From NCBI RefSeq assembly GCF_003096655.1, contig NZ_QEKQ01000008.1:124001-188000 (forward strand): DNA of 64,000 bases, given 5' to 3'. This DNA is from Tamilnaduibacter salinus. Its GTDB lineage: Bacteria > Pseudomonadota > Gammaproteobacteria > Pseudomonadales > Oleiphilaceae. Below are positions 29,657 to 38,581 of the stretch, piece by piece. Every line of letters starts with the position of its first letter. Within the stretch, counting starts at the first letter, position 1. The notes beneath the pieces are model-generated. The model ran no database searches and was not told the origin of the DNA. It saw nothing but the letters and a program-made list of their open reading frames with translations. The translations under genes and the position numbers were made by a program.

Positions 29657-30563
29657 TCGCTGCCGGGACCGTGTCGGCCATGATGGCCTCGATGCGCTCG
29701 TCTTTCTCAGACCAGATCCTTGCGATCCACTCCTGGAATTCTCTCTTGATCGCCTCGTCGCTGGTGTAGTCCATACCGAGAAACTGTGACGGAATCTCGA
29801 CCGTCCGAATGTGGATGACCACCCGCTGGACCCGTCCGCAGAGGTAATCCCAGAAGCCGTGCCGGCGGTCCGGGTAGACGATCGTCACGTCCAACAGTTT
29901 ATGCAGCATATCCCCCATGGCACCGAGAACAAACGCTGTACCACCGGCCCGGGGCTTTAGCAGGTGACGATAGGGGGTGCCCTGTGCCGCCTGCTTTTCA
30001 GGGGTGAATCGTGTGCCTTCCATGAAGTTGAACACGGTCACCGGCGTGTACCGGAATTTTTCGCAGGCCGCCCGAGTGGTCTCCAGATCCTTGCCCTTCA
30101 GGGACGGCTTCTTCTCGATCTGTTCTTTGGAGTAGCGTCGCATGAACGGGAAATCCAGAGCCCACCAGGCCACCCCCAGAAACGGCACCCAGATCAGTTC
30201 CTGTTTCAGGAAAAACTTAAGGAGCGGAATGCGGGGGTTCAGAACATGCTGTATCACCGGAATATCCGCCCAGGACTGATGATTACAGGTCACGAGATAC
30301 CAGTCGGAACGGCTCAGGTCGTCCGCCCCTTCCACCTGCCAGTCGATGGCGTGCAGGGTATCGGCCAGCTTGTTATTGAACCCGATCCAGAGCCGCGCTA
30401 TCCCGTCCAGAAGCGTGGTGCACAGCGTCCGGAAGGGCGTAATCGGAATCAGCAGTTTCAGAAAGGCGATCACAAGCAGAAAGGGGAAAAGGATCAGTGT
30501 CTGGGCCAGAATCCCGAGGACAGCAATAATGCCTTTCAGCGGGCCAGGAGGAAGCTGTTTCAT
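29646..30563 (-). CDS. 1-acyl-sn-glycerol-3-phosphate acyltransferase-like (YihG type)
   Basis: 305 aa. Two hydrophobic N-terminal stretches (IIAVLGILAQTLILFPFLLV), then the PlsC motifs: NHQSWAD with His95-x4-Asp100, FMRRYSKEQI, and FMEGTRFTPEK. Transfers acyl groups to lysophosphatidate or a related lipid at the inner membrane; E. coli YihG/YihG-like enzymes add polyunsaturated or vaccenoyl chains. The start ATG at 30563 gives the expected N-terminus. Confidence 0.9.
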   Translation of the reverse strand: MKQLPPGPLKGIIAVLGILAQTLILFPFLLVIAFLKLLIPITPFRTLCTTLLDGIARLWIGFNNKLADTLHAIDWQVEGADDLSRSDWYLVTCNHQSWADIPVIQHVLNPRIPLLKFFLKQELIWVPFLGVAWWALDFPFMRRYSKEQIEKKPSLKGKDLETTRAACEKFRYTPVTVFNFMEGTRFTPEKQAAQGTPYRHLLKPRAGGTAFVLGAMGDMLHKLLDVTIVYPDRRHGFWDYLCGRVQRVVIHIRTVEIPSQFLGMDYTSDEAIKREFQEWIARIWSEKDERIEAIMADTVPAAITR

Positions 30564-30666
30564 GGTCCGTCAAAACTCCAAAAGCGTGGCATTGTGCCAT
30601 GGAAACCGGAATGCCGCACGGATCTCAGGTGGGCGGTTTGGGCCAATTCGTGTCAAAAGGGCGAGC

Positions 30667-30823
30667 GCCACTGAAAGACACAGAAAACACGGAAAAGAAT
30701 GCATTAAAGTGCTGAATAGGGTTGGGTGCCTGAGGAGGCAGCGGCGCGCCTAACGACGAGCCGTCAGAGCCTTTTGGATTCGCCCGAACGGGCATTTCCG
30801 TGCTTTCCGTGCCCTTCCGTGGC
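30667..30823 (+). repeat. Family A repeat element, full copy
   Basis: Left arm GCCACTGAAAGACACAGAAA, right arm TTTCCGTGCCCTTCCGTGGC, with GCCCGAACGGGC beside the right arm. Ends four bases before the stop of the Bax-like gene. Confidence 0.88.
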
Positions 30824-30827
30824 AACG

Positions 30828-31739
30828 TCATCCTTCTCGTTTGGCTTGGTCCCCCATCGCCAACGTCTCCGACCCGGTCAGCACATCCCTCAGGGCCAGG
30901 TTTCCTCGATCGAGCAGGGTCTGGTATCGGTCATCGTACCGAGTGAGCTTGTTGTATCGGATCATGCTCTGAATTTCCTCGACGTAGGCGTGGCCACGCT
31001 CGGAATAGCTCTCAAGCCCTGTGGCGAGTCCGACCCCGTTCGGGAAATACCCGCGCCGCCGCGAGGCCAGTCGGACGTCACGGAGTCCCTGGTACGCATC
31101 GTGACGGTTGAGGTTCTCAATGTAGGCGCGTACGGAATGGTAGGGCGAGGAGAAGCTGGCAACCTCATGGGAGGCGCCAGCACTGCGTTTGGCGGGCACG
31201 ATGCCGCATCCGGCCGAGAAGCACCACTGACCAAAGAGGTTGTTCCCCTTGCGGGCGAAGCGCGACGTACCCCAGGCCGATTCGTTGGCGGCCTGTGCCA
31301 TGACCAGCGACGGGGGAATCACGTCCAGATGCTCGCGCAATTCCAGAATAATCGCCTCGGGAGCGAGCTCCGTGTCAATTCGCAGGCGCTTGGCCTGCCG
31401 GGTCAACCATGCTTCGTCGTCGGCTGTGAGAGGCGCTTTGTTATCCAGTGTCATCAGATGATGGCGCAGCGCCAGTACCCGGGTGTTCGCAAGCACAATG
31501 CGTGGATAGAGGAACGAGAAGAACGCGTCTTTTTTCGTCTGGACATCCGAGTACTGGGAAAAATCGGGCAGGGCGTTCGTGCTCCATCCGGGGAGAGCCG
31601 GAAGTTGGGCGATGCCGTCAAATTCGCGCTCCTGAATGTGAAAACGGCGCTCGGCCGGAGGTGGCGTGTACAGCGCACCGATCACAAAGGCCAGTACCAG
31701 GGTGATGATCAGGGCCAGGAGGTTACGGCTTACTCCCAT
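30828..31739 (-). CDS. Bax-like glucosaminidase domain protein
   Basis: 303 aa. An N-terminal membrane anchor (LLALIITLVLAFVIGALY) then a glucosaminidase (GH73-like) domain with the acidic catalytic residue in MAQAANESAWGTSRFARKGN and the substrate-cleft segment NNLFGQWCFSAGCGIVP. Similar to E. coli Bax, a predicted peptidoglycan hydrolase. The following upstream 115 bases lead to the palindromic element. Confidence 0.88.
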   Translation of the reverse strand: MGVSRNLLALIITLVLAFVIGALYTPPPAERRFHIQEREFDGIAQLPALPGWSTNALPDFSQYSDVQTKKDAFFSFLYPRIVLANTRVLALRHHLMTLDNKAPLTADDEAWLTRQAKRLRIDTELAPEAIILELREHLDVIPPSLVMAQAANESAWGTSRFARKGNNLFGQWCFSAGCGIVPAKRSAGASHEVASFSSPYHSVRAYIENLNRHDAYQGLRDVRLASRRRGYFPNGVGLATGLESYSERGHAYVEEIQSMIRYNKLTRYDDRYQTLLDRGNLALRDVLTGSETLAMGDQAKREG

Positions 31740-31857
31740 GAGTCGCTCCGTCTGTCCAAAATGGTTAAGGGTTCATTCACGGACTCAGTCAGCAAATGAC
31801 CCGGACGCGACAGTGGAGTGTAGCATGTCACTCCTGGCCGGGTCGGATGGACGCTAG

Positions 31858-32017
31858 GAGTCTGCGCGGTAGAAATCGTGCCAGGCGAGATCGTCCCACT
31901 GCGGTCCATTTTGACGGTCATTTGAGGCGCATAGTGGTTCTATGTAACGAAAATGAGCGCTCAAAAGGGACCGCAGTGGGGCGGTCGCAGCGGTGCGACT
32001 TTCTACCGCGCAGACTC
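31858..32017 (-). repeat. 160-bp palindromic MITE-like element, copy 2
   Basis: Termini GAGTCTGCGCGGTAGAAA and TTTCTACCGCGCAGACTC are perfect 18-bp inverted repeats; inner arms CCCACTGCGGTCC / GGACCGCAGTGGG are also perfect. Near-identical to copy 1 in opposite strand orientation, but the same orientation relative to the upstream gene. Its end encodes the last E-S-A-R-stop of the 738-aa lipoprotein. Confidence 0.92.
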
Positions 32018-34219
32018 CTGGCGCCGGTAGGCGAGAAGCAATCCCAGCCGTTCCTCATTGCCGACGGTTTGCCGGTACTGGAGCACCATCACGTCCTCGC
32101 CGGCGTTGCTGTAACCGGTGAGAGTCACGCCGCTACCGGTGAACTGCAGCTGGCCGGATGAATCGTCGCAGCCATTGCAGGTCAGGTTCAGTGAGTTGCC
32201 GGCCAGTTCCGACGGAGTGTCCAGCGAGCCATCTGCAAGTGACTGGGACACATCGTGCCCTGATGGTGTCAACGTGGTGGCGCCGCCAGCAACGATCGCC
32301 AACTGCGCATTTTGCCATTGCTGAAGACGGTTCTCGTCCTGGGACAGGCCTGTAATGACACCCTGCACTTGGAACGTGCCGGTGATTTCTTTCCCGGTTG
32401 CGGGCGGCTTGACCGCCATGAGAAGGCCAGTCCCGTCGCCGGGGTTATCGAGCGTGAACGCGAGCACGCCGCCATCCGGTGACGCGGCGCCGATCGCTAA
32501 CGAGAGCTGTTCCAGGTCATTACCCAGGCTGCTATTGCTGTCGAGATTCAGCCGACCAGTGTCCTGTTCATTGAGGCCGCCCTCCGAGTCGTTGACCAGA
32601 GACGTTCGGTTGCTGATAACGAGGTCAGCCCGATTCGAATTGACCACATCGTTGGCGGAAATCGTACCGTCAATGGCTCGCGAAATACGTCGTCCTGTTG
32701 CCGTCTGCTTGTAGGTTTGTTCCGTGTTCGTGCCGGATTGGCGAGACCATTTGCCCACATAGGAATCGGCACGAAAACGGGGGCTGCTCTCCTCGCTCAG
32801 TTGAGCGGAGAAGCTGACAACCCGGTATTCCTCCTTCAGCGTTGTGACCGCAAAGCCCTCGCTTTGAGCGAGGCTGATGTCGAAGATGCCGGAAAAACTC
32901 TCCTCCTGAGTTGCCAGTCGCGTGTAGTCGCCACTGTGGCCTCCCAGCTCAATGGCTTTCGTGCCGCTCAGGTAGCTGGCCACCAGGCCTCTCGTGTTGC
33001 TCTTGCCACCCAGAAGATGCCCGTCCAGCGGGAATGGGTTGCGGGTCCAGCCCAGGGTCTGGCTGCTTCCTTCGCCGGTGATGCTCTGGAACAGACTCCG
33101 GCCGGCACGAAGCCGGGACTGGCCTTCAATCGTCGCGCCACCCGGCGAGGTGCTGTGTGTGTTGACGGTCCAGAACTCCGGCGCACGGTAGTCGAGGTTG
33201 CCACTGGGGAAGTTGGCCAGTGTCGTCCGTTCGTAGGGGATGTCTGTGGAAATGCCGGTGATGTTCAGAATGCCGCTTCCACTGAAGTTTGTGAACGTCT
33301 TGCTCGGATAGACCCTCGCCCCATCTGAAATGGATTCCTCCGCACCCCGGAGCAGCCCCCATTGCCCCGCCTGATTGGAACCGCTGGCAATCAGTTGCGT
33401 ACTGCCCAGCTCGAGGCCAAAGAAAACCGCATTCATGTTCACATTCTCGCCGTCAATGGTCTCGCCGGAGCCGGGTGGCAGCGTGGCCAGCTGCGCCATG
33501 TCGTCCACATACCGCGTCAGATCGGAACGTTCTCGCAGTTGTGTGATGGCACTGCTGAGCGTGGCATTGTCCGCAATGGCGATCTCAAAATCGTGAATCT
33601 GGTCGGACAGCGTTCTCCACGCCACGGCGTTCAGGCAGAGAATGCCGTCGTCCGTGTTGTTGTTGATGCAGTCGAGAGCGGCCTGGTAGTCCGACTGGGA
33701 GTAGCCTCCCAGCCCGTCCCGAACCAGGAATTCGGAGAACGGGTTGATCTTGACGTCGCGGTCGGTATCCGTCGCCAGCCCGCGCAGGGTCTGACCGTTG
33801 ACGGTCGCTTCGATCACGATATTGGGCGCCAGCGGCTGGCCATTGGGGAGTTTCAGCACGGTGAACCCGTCATCGTCCGTGCGACGCGTCACGTCGACGC
33901 TACCCAGATCGTTGAGTGTGTGGTTGGTGCGATAGACCCTCAGCGAATCCGGCTGCACAAGGCGCAGGTTACGGCGGGACCGCTCGGCGTCCGGGGCCAG
34001 GCTGCCGGGGACTTCAACCGTCACCCGGATTTCGTTCTGCTCGAGCCCGCTGTTGTTACTGCTGTCCCCGGTGCTCTGCTCGGAAAACCCGTTGGCGGGA
34101 TTCTTGTTGCCGGGGAAGCTGTTGGGCTGGCTGCCAGCATCTTTAATGGCATCGTCGCCACCACCACAGCCGGTGATGAGTAGTCCAGTCATAATGATGA
34201 TGGTCAGGCGACGTGGCAT
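32003..34219 (-). CDS. Large hypothetical lipoprotein
   Basis: 738 aa, not recognised beyond a lipoprotein signal: hydrophobic LTIIIMTGL then lipobox LITGC, with a glycine-rich, low-complexity tether (GGGDDAIKD, SNNSGLEQNE). The first part of the mature protein (VRVTVEVPGSL-like region, LPNGQPLAPNIVIEATVNGQ) resembles surface-protein beta domains; the rest is rich in Ser, Thr, Asn and Gly. The ATG at 34219 with GGAG upstream is chosen; the open frame runs further upstream but through an A repeat, which is not protein-like. Its last four residues and stop come from the palindromic element at 31858-32017. Confidence 0.7.
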   Translation of the reverse strand: MPRRLTIIIMTGLLITGCGGGDDAIKDAGSQPNSFPGNKNPANGFSEQSTGDSSNNSGLEQNEIRVTVEVPGSLAPDAERSRRNLRLVQPDSLRVYRTNHTLNDLGSVDVTRRTDDDGFTVLKLPNGQPLAPNIVIEATVNGQTLRGLATDTDRDVKINPFSEFLVRDGLGGYSQSDYQAALDCINNNTDDGILCLNAVAWRTLSDQIHDFEIAIADNATLSSAITQLRERSDLTRYVDDMAQLATLPPGSGETIDGENVNMNAVFFGLELGSTQLIASGSNQAGQWGLLRGAEESISDGARVYPSKTFTNFSGSGILNITGISTDIPYERTTLANFPSGNLDYRAPEFWTVNTHSTSPGGATIEGQSRLRAGRSLFQSITGEGSSQTLGWTRNPFPLDGHLLGGKSNTRGLVASYLSGTKAIELGGHSGDYTRLATQEESFSGIFDISLAQSEGFAVTTLKEEYRVVSFSAQLSEESSPRFRADSYVGKWSRQSGTNTEQTYKQTATGRRISRAIDGTISANDVVNSNRADLVISNRTSLVNDSEGGLNEQDTGRLNLDSNSSLGNDLEQLSLAIGAASPDGGVLAFTLDNPGDGTGLLMAVKPPATGKEITGTFQVQGVITGLSQDENRLQQWQNAQLAIVAGGATTLTPSGHDVSQSLADGSLDTPSELAGNSLNLTCNGCDDSSGQLQFTGSGVTLTGYSNAGEDVMVLQYRQTVGNEERLGLLLAYRRQESAR

Positions 34220-34244
34220 TGAAACACTCCATTGATGAGTCAGG

Positions 34245-34391
34245 GCCACGGAAAAACGCTGAAAACACGGAAAAGGCAGTATTGAATATCGTCGGTTTGG
34301 CGTCCTTCGTTCACCCAACCGAGCTCTTTTTTCAGACCTTTTGGGGTTCGCCCGCAGGGCGTTTCCGTGCTTTCCTGTGTTCTTCCGTGGC
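34245..34391 (+). repeat. Family A repeat element, full copy
   Basis: GCCACGGAAAAACGCTGAAA on the left, TTTCCTGTGTTCTTCCGTGGC on the right, CGCCCGCAGGGCG beside the right arm. Lies in the divergent gap between the lipoprotein and the YfaZ-like gene, the only copy in a clear promoter region. The remaining bases to 34575 hold no gene. Confidence 0.88.
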
Positions 34392-34575
34392 AACTTGTAT
34401 TCCCGCGTGGTCTCTGCGGATTCTGAGGCCTATCATACTATTACCCAACCGGCGTCACAGTGCACCAATTAACAGAACCCGTCCTCTGGAGCTTAACTTA
34501 CCGGATTGTCAGTTGAGCGACCCGAGCCCTGCGGATACCATGGCGAAAACTCAGCGGACGCGAGGTAGTACCTTT

Positions 34576-35130
34576 ATGTTTCGTCGCCTTACTGCACTGT
34601 CGTTAGCACTGGGGCTGGCAGCTCCGGTCGCGGCGGCCGACTTTGACCTCAGCCTGACGGATGACTCCGTGAAGGGCCAGTTCAACACCATGCCACGTCA
34701 GTCAGAGATTCAACTGGGGGCGGGTTACACCTACCACGAAGGCAGTCGCCACATCCTCAACCTGGATCTGCACGCACAGGGCCAGACGGCGATCGGTAAT
34801 CTCCCGACGACGGCCGGCATCGGTTTTCGGGCGATTGGCTGGGATGACGATCCGGCGGATGGCGGTGCCGTGGGCGTGGGTGGTTTTGCCACGGTCAACG
34901 TCCCCAACGTGCCCGGTCTGTCCGTCGGTGGCAGCCTTCACTACGCGCCGTCCATTCTGTCCTTCGGCGATTCCGATGACATGACCAGCTTCGACGCGCA
35001 GGCCAGCTATCGCCTGATCCGCAACGCCGAAATCTTCGGCGGCTATCGCTACGTCAACACCGACCTCGACCCACGAGGCGACCTCACGCTGGACGAGGGT
35101 GTGATGGCGGGGATCCGGTTGTTTTTCTGA
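34576..35130 (+). CDS. YfaZ-family outer-membrane protein
   Basis: 184 aa. Signal peptide (LTALSLALGLAAPVAAA), then an eight-stranded-barrel pattern with alternating strands (IQLGAGYTYHEGSRHILNLD, SVGGSLHYAPSIL) and a C-terminal aromatic end RLFF. Matches the YfaZ precursor family; function unknown. ATG 34576 gives a clean signal peptide; the frame continues upstream through the A repeat, which I exclude. Confidence 0.78.
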   Translation: MFRRLTALSLALGLAAPVAAADFDLSLTDDSVKGQFNTMPRQSEIQLGAGYTYHEGSRHILNLDLHAQGQTAIGNLPTTAGIGFRAIGWDDDPADGGAVGVGGFATVNVPNVPGLSVGGSLHYAPSILSFGDSDDMTSFDAQASYRLIRNAEIFGGYRYVNTDLDPRGDLTLDEGVMAGIRLFF

Positions 35131-35172
35131 GACGGTTGGAAGAAGGTTTGAAAGTCGGTGGCGGCTGGCAAA

Positions 35173-35402
35173 TGTAGCCGATGTCTCCGACTTCGGAGTT
35201 GCCCGCCAAGGCAACCAGCGGGCCCGGATCGATTCCTGGACCAACCTGTAGGAGCTTGCTTGCAAGCGACTGGTTTGACGCCCGGTATCAGTGCCAAAAA
35301 CGCTGACTATGTCGCGAGCAAGCTCGCTCCTACAAGACAGAATGTGGTGTATATCGAACCGTCGTCCGGCGGACGACTCCGAAGTCGGAGACATCGGCTA
35401 CA
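35173..35402. repeat. Family C 27-bp perfect inverted repeat enclosing a REP pair
   Basis: Left arm 35173-35199 starts TGTAGCCGATGTCTCCGACT; right arm 35376-35402 is its exact reverse complement. Between them lies an inverted pair of Pseudomonas-type REPs. Other single C arms occur at about 50945-50971, 55854-55882 and 58340-58372. Confidence 0.9.
35247..35334. repeat. REP/BIME inverted pair
   Basis: TGTAGGAGCTTGCTTGCAAG at 35247 and the inverted TCGCGAGCAAGCTCGCTCCT ending TACA at 35334. This is the well-known Pseudomonas-type REP sequence. No RAYT transposase is in the window. Confidence 0.88.
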
Positions 35403-35423
35403 GGTAACGATCGATCCGATCTT

Positions 35424-35457
35424 TCAAACCTTCAGACCTTAAAACCTTCAGACATTC
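35424..35457. repeat. Family D motif
   Basis: CAAACCTTCAGACC then TTAAAACCTTCAGAC, matching the other D sites. Confidence 0.65.
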
Positions 35458-35464
35458 TCGGTTT

Positions 35465-35506
35465 CGCCCGAAGGGCGCTTCCGTGCTTTCCGTGTCCTTC
35501 CGTGGC
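35465..35506 (+). repeat. Family A right half-element
   Basis: CGCCCGAAGGGCG hairpin plus right arm ending TTCCGTGGC; no left arm is present upstream. Confidence 0.85.
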
Positions 35507-35518
35507 AAACCGTCGCTC

Positions 35519-35554
35519 TCTTTTTCCGCGTCCTTCCGCGGATTCCGCGGCGAA
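35519..35554 (+). repeat. Family B right arm
   Basis: TTTTTCCGCGTCCTTCCGCG followed by GATTCCGCGGCGAA. Ends on the base next to the yacG stop codon. Confidence 0.88.
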
Positions 35555-35770
35555 TCAAAGAAAATCCCGCTTCCCATCATCGTCCTCTTCCACCTCAGAG
35601 GATCCTTGATCCAGATCATCCGGCGACGCAGTCTCCGCCGGAATCCGATACTCCTCATTGGACCAGGCACCCAGGTCGATCATCTTGCAGCGCTCCGAGC
35701 AAAAGGGCAGCCAGCGATTGCTTGAGTCCCATTCCAGGACGGTCTTGCACGTGGGGCAGGTGACGTTCAT
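35555..35770 (-). CDS. yacG: DNA gyrase inhibitor / zinc-ribbon protein YacG
   Basis: 71 aa. Four-cysteine zinc site: CPTC near the N-terminus and FCSERC, with KMIDLGAW following, as in YacG. E. coli YacG inhibits gyrase by binding GyrB. Normally the last gene of pilBCD-coaE-(zapD)-yacG; here it is about 4 kb from coaE with unrelated genes between. ATG 35770 gives the family N-terminus MNVTCPTC. A B repeat arm abuts its stop. Confidence 0.9.
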   Translation of the reverse strand: MNVTCPTCKTVLEWDSSNRWLPFCSERCKMIDLGAWSNEEYRIPAETASPDDLDQGSSEVEEDDDGKRDFL

Positions 35771-35833
35771 GGCGGTGTATCGTTCTTCAATCGGTTCGCG
35801 AAGTGGCCACAACAAGGGAGGCGATACGCTGCC

Positions 35834-37759
35834 TCAGGACGTGGCCGTTTGGGTTGGTTGGCTCGATGGGCAGAAGTTTTCCAGACACCGATGCAGCTTT
35901 TCAAGGCTCACGGGTTTTGCGAGGAAAGCATTCATGCCCGAAACGTGGGCCTGTTGCTCGTCCGACGCCATAGCGCTGGCGCTCAGCGCGATGACGGGGA
36001 TTGGATGCCGTTGATGGGCTTTTTCCCAGATGCGCAATTGTCGGGTGGCATCGAAACCGTCCATGCGGGGCATGACACAGTCCATCAGAACCACGTCAAA
36101 TGCCTCAGTCCGTAACCGGGCGAGGGCCCGGTCGCCGTCTTCGGCCGTTTCCACCTGACAGCCGAGCTTCTCCAGAAGTCGTTGGGTGAGCATCCGGTTC
36201 ACCGGATTGTCTTCGACCAACAGGACATGCATGTCGGAACAACGGAGTTGCGGAGGTGCATGATCCGCGGGTAAGGGGTTGATCGAGAACCGGGTCAGGA
36301 ACCGGCGCTCGCCGCGCTCACGGTCCTCAATCAGCCGGTTCAGCATGGGGGCAAGGCGGGATTCGCGCAGCGATTTGCCCAGGAACGCATCCGCACCGGC
36401 CCCTTTGAAATGCCGGGCATCGCCGCGATGGACCGTGGTTGAGAGAATCAGCAGGCGCGTCTCCGAGCAGCCCGGTTCCTGGCGAATCGACTCGCAGAGT
36501 GCCTCGCTGGTCGTATCCGGCATGAAGCTATCCACGATGACAACATCGAATGGCGCGCCAATCTCGACTGCCTGCCGGATGACAGCGATGGCGTCGCTAC
36601 CGGATTTGCATGCCTCTATGTCGACGTTGTGGCGGGCCAGCATCTCCAGCGTAATCTTCAGAGACAGGGCATAGGAGTCGATCACCAGAATGCGGCCGCC
36701 GTTCAGCCTGCGGTCATCCGGACGGATCTGTGACAGACCATCGGTGGGTTGGGGCATGGGTAGATCCACCCAGAATGCGGTGCCCTGTCCCCGCTCGCTC
36801 TGGACATCGAGCGAGCCGCTCATCAGGCCAACCAGTTGGTTGCAGATGGTCAGCCCCAAGCCAGCCCCCATACCGGAACGGGCCGTGTGTTCGTCGGGTT
36901 GGGAGAAGGGTTCCCGGATCCGGGCCATGTCCTCGCTCGTCAGACCAATGCCCGTATCCTCAACGGTGAAACGCAGTTTGGTAGCGTCTCGTGTGCTATC
37001 GAGCACTTCGGCGCTGATCAGGACGTGACCGGCGTCGGTAAAATGAATGGCGTTTGCCGTCAGGTTGAGCAGTACCTGCCTCAGTCTCAGCGGGTCGCCG
37101 ATAACCGCGATGGGCAGGTTTTCATCCACGCGAAGCTCAAGGGCCAGGCCCTTTTCCTGGGCCCGCTCGCCGAGCATGGCGACCAGATCATCCAGAGTCG
37201 TGCGGGGGTCGAAGACGACCGGGTCGAGTATCAGTCGCCCGGCTTCCATGCTGGAGATATCAAGCAGATCCTCGACCAGACCCGATAGGGTCTCCGCCGA
37301 GCGATGCAGTGTCTGGAGGTAATCCCGCTGTTCGCTGTCGAGATGGCTGTCCTCCAACAGGCTCGCACACCCCAGAACCGATTGCAGGGGGGTGCGTAAC
37401 TCGTGGCTTACATTGGCGAGGAACCGGGTCTTGCCGAGATTGGCGGCAATGGCGCGGTCCCTTTCCTCTCTGGCCGCACGGGCTTCTTCCTGCACCGGGA
37501 GCAGTGCCTCATCCGTCGTTTCGTTGGTCGCGGCGCTCTCGCTCAACTGTTGCATGGGGGCGGCGATGTGCCGTTGCCAACTGATGCCGACGCAGGCGAT
37601 ACCGAGCACGACGGTGACCACCTGCCATAACACCACTTCACTGGGCGCCAGTGGTAGCCATGCAGAGGCAATCAACGCCGCCATCGTGGTCAGCGACCAG
37701 ACGAGAGGCCAGCCGATACGAAGTCGGAGAGGTGATTGGCGTCTTATCCTTAAGGGCAC
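35834..37759 (-). CDS. Hybrid sensor histidine kinase with two receiver domains
   Basis: 641 aa. Two N-terminal membrane helices (residues ~18-60) with almost no periplasmic loop, a short coiled coil, HisKA H-box NVSHELRTPLQ (His119), HATPase_c with NLTANAIHFTD and GMGAGLGLTI, then two receivers: REC1 (~355-475, Asp in VIVDSFMPD) and REC2 (~505-630, Asp in VLMDCVMPRMDG). The C-terminal part stops soon after REC2, so no HPt domain; phosphate must go to a separate HPt. GTG start at 37757-37759 is the likely start but lacks a good ribosome site. Confidence 0.88.
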   Translation of the reverse strand: MPLRIRRQSPLRLRIGWPLVWSLTTMAALIASAWLPLAPSEVVLWQVVTVVLGIACVGISWQRHIAAPMQQLSESAATNETTDEALLPVQEEARAAREERDRAIAANLGKTRFLANVSHELRTPLQSVLGCASLLEDSHLDSEQRDYLQTLHRSAETLSGLVEDLLDISSMEAGRLILDPVVFDPRTTLDDLVAMLGERAQEKGLALELRVDENLPIAVIGDPLRLRQVLLNLTANAIHFTDAGHVLISAEVLDSTRDATKLRFTVEDTGIGLTSEDMARIREPFSQPDEHTARSGMGAGLGLTICNQLVGLMSGSLDVQSERGQGTAFWVDLPMPQPTDGLSQIRPDDRRLNGGRILVIDSYALSLKITLEMLARHNVDIEACKSGSDAIAVIRQAVEIGAPFDVVIVDSFMPDTTSEALCESIRQEPGCSETRLLILSTTVHRGDARHFKGAGADAFLGKSLRESRLAPMLNRLIEDRERGERRFLTRFSINPLPADHAPPQLRCSDMHVLLVEDNPVNRMLTQRLLEKLGCQVETAEDGDRALARLRTEAFDVVLMDCVMPRMDGFDATRQLRIWEKAHQRHPIPVIALSASAMASDEQQAHVSGMNAFLAKPVSLEKLHRCLENFCPSSQPTQTATS

Positions 37760-37855
37760 AGGCCGAATCCGTGGTTATTCCAGTTGGTGGCGATGATCAC
37801 GCCCTGACGATCCATTATCAGGCTGTCATATCGACAGTGTACGACAGATTTGGCG

Positions 37856-38581
37856 TCAAGCCAGGGCTTGGTCAACAGGAATGAGATCCAGAACCTCAAC
37901 CGTGTCGTCGTCGAAACGGAATCGCACATCCTGATCATAGAGTTGGACACCGTAAACGCGCCGTTCGTTCCCCCCACGGCGAAATCCGGGGCGTGGATCG
38001 CAGGTGAGCAGGTCCGCGATCAACTGCCGAAAGTCCGGGTAGGAGGTTGGTGAGAGGTGGGCGAGCCGGGTTTCGGCCTCGGCTGAAAAGCGGACGGTGT
38101 GTGTGGCCTGTGGTGCCTCTCCCGACCAGCGCATGGTGGCCTGCGGATGGCTGTCCGCCCAGGGTAGGTACGGTTTGATGTCGTAAATCGGTGTGCCATC
38201 GATCAGGTCGTGATCCTGAATGAGCAGCACCCGTTCTTTTCCGCGCCGTTCCAGGCCGTGGTGCCGGACCACCGACAGCCCCAGTTGATTCGGGCGAAAC
38301 GGCGAGCGCGTGGCGAAAACGCCCACTTTCTGGTTGCCACCAAGCCGCGGCGGCCGCACTGTCGGGCGCCAGCCGCCGGCCTCGTGGAAATGGAACGTCA
38401 GCCACAGGTGTGAGCAATCGTCCAGCCCCCGGAACGCCTCTTCGCGGTTGTAGGGAGGCTGAATCACCAGTTCGGCGTGTGCGTGGCGTGTCTGACCCGG
38501 CTGGCGTGGCACCGCGAATTTTTCCCGGAAGCAGGAGCGCGTGATGGCGATGGGTTCAAGGGTCAGGGAGTGGCCCGTCAT
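37856..38581 (-). CDS. trmO: tRNA (N6-threonylcarbamoyladenosine-N6)-methyltransferase TrmO
   Basis: 241 aa, the TsaA/YaeB fold: LEPIAITRSCFREKFAVPRQ at the start and FATRSPFRPNQLGLSVVRH, the family's SAM-binding stretch, then DLIDGTPIYDIKPYLPWAD. TrmO methylates t6A37 of certain tRNA-Thr. Translationally coupled: its ATG overlaps the upstream gene's stop by four bases. Confidence 0.93.
   Translation of the reverse strand: MTGHSLTLEPIAITRSCFREKFAVPRQPGQTRHAHAELVIQPPYNREEAFRGLDDCSHLWLTFHFHEAGGWRPTVRPPRLGGNQKVGVFATRSPFRPNQLGLSVVRHHGLERRGKERVLLIQDHDLIDGTPIYDIKPYLPWADSHPQATMRWSGEAPQATHTVRFSAEAETRLAHLSPTSYPDFRQLIADLLTCDPRPGFRRGGNERRVYGVQLYDQDVRFRFDDDTVEVLDLIPVDQALA

Noticed and set aside
34220-34575. 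N-terminal extensions of the YfaZ-like and lipoprotein genes
   Set aside because: Both frames run open through the A element; clear signal peptides and, for the lipoprotein, a GGAG site support the later starts.
35247-35334. REP pair as a novel element
   Set aside because: It matches the well-known Pseudomonas REP/BIME type; only its enclosure in family C arms is notable.
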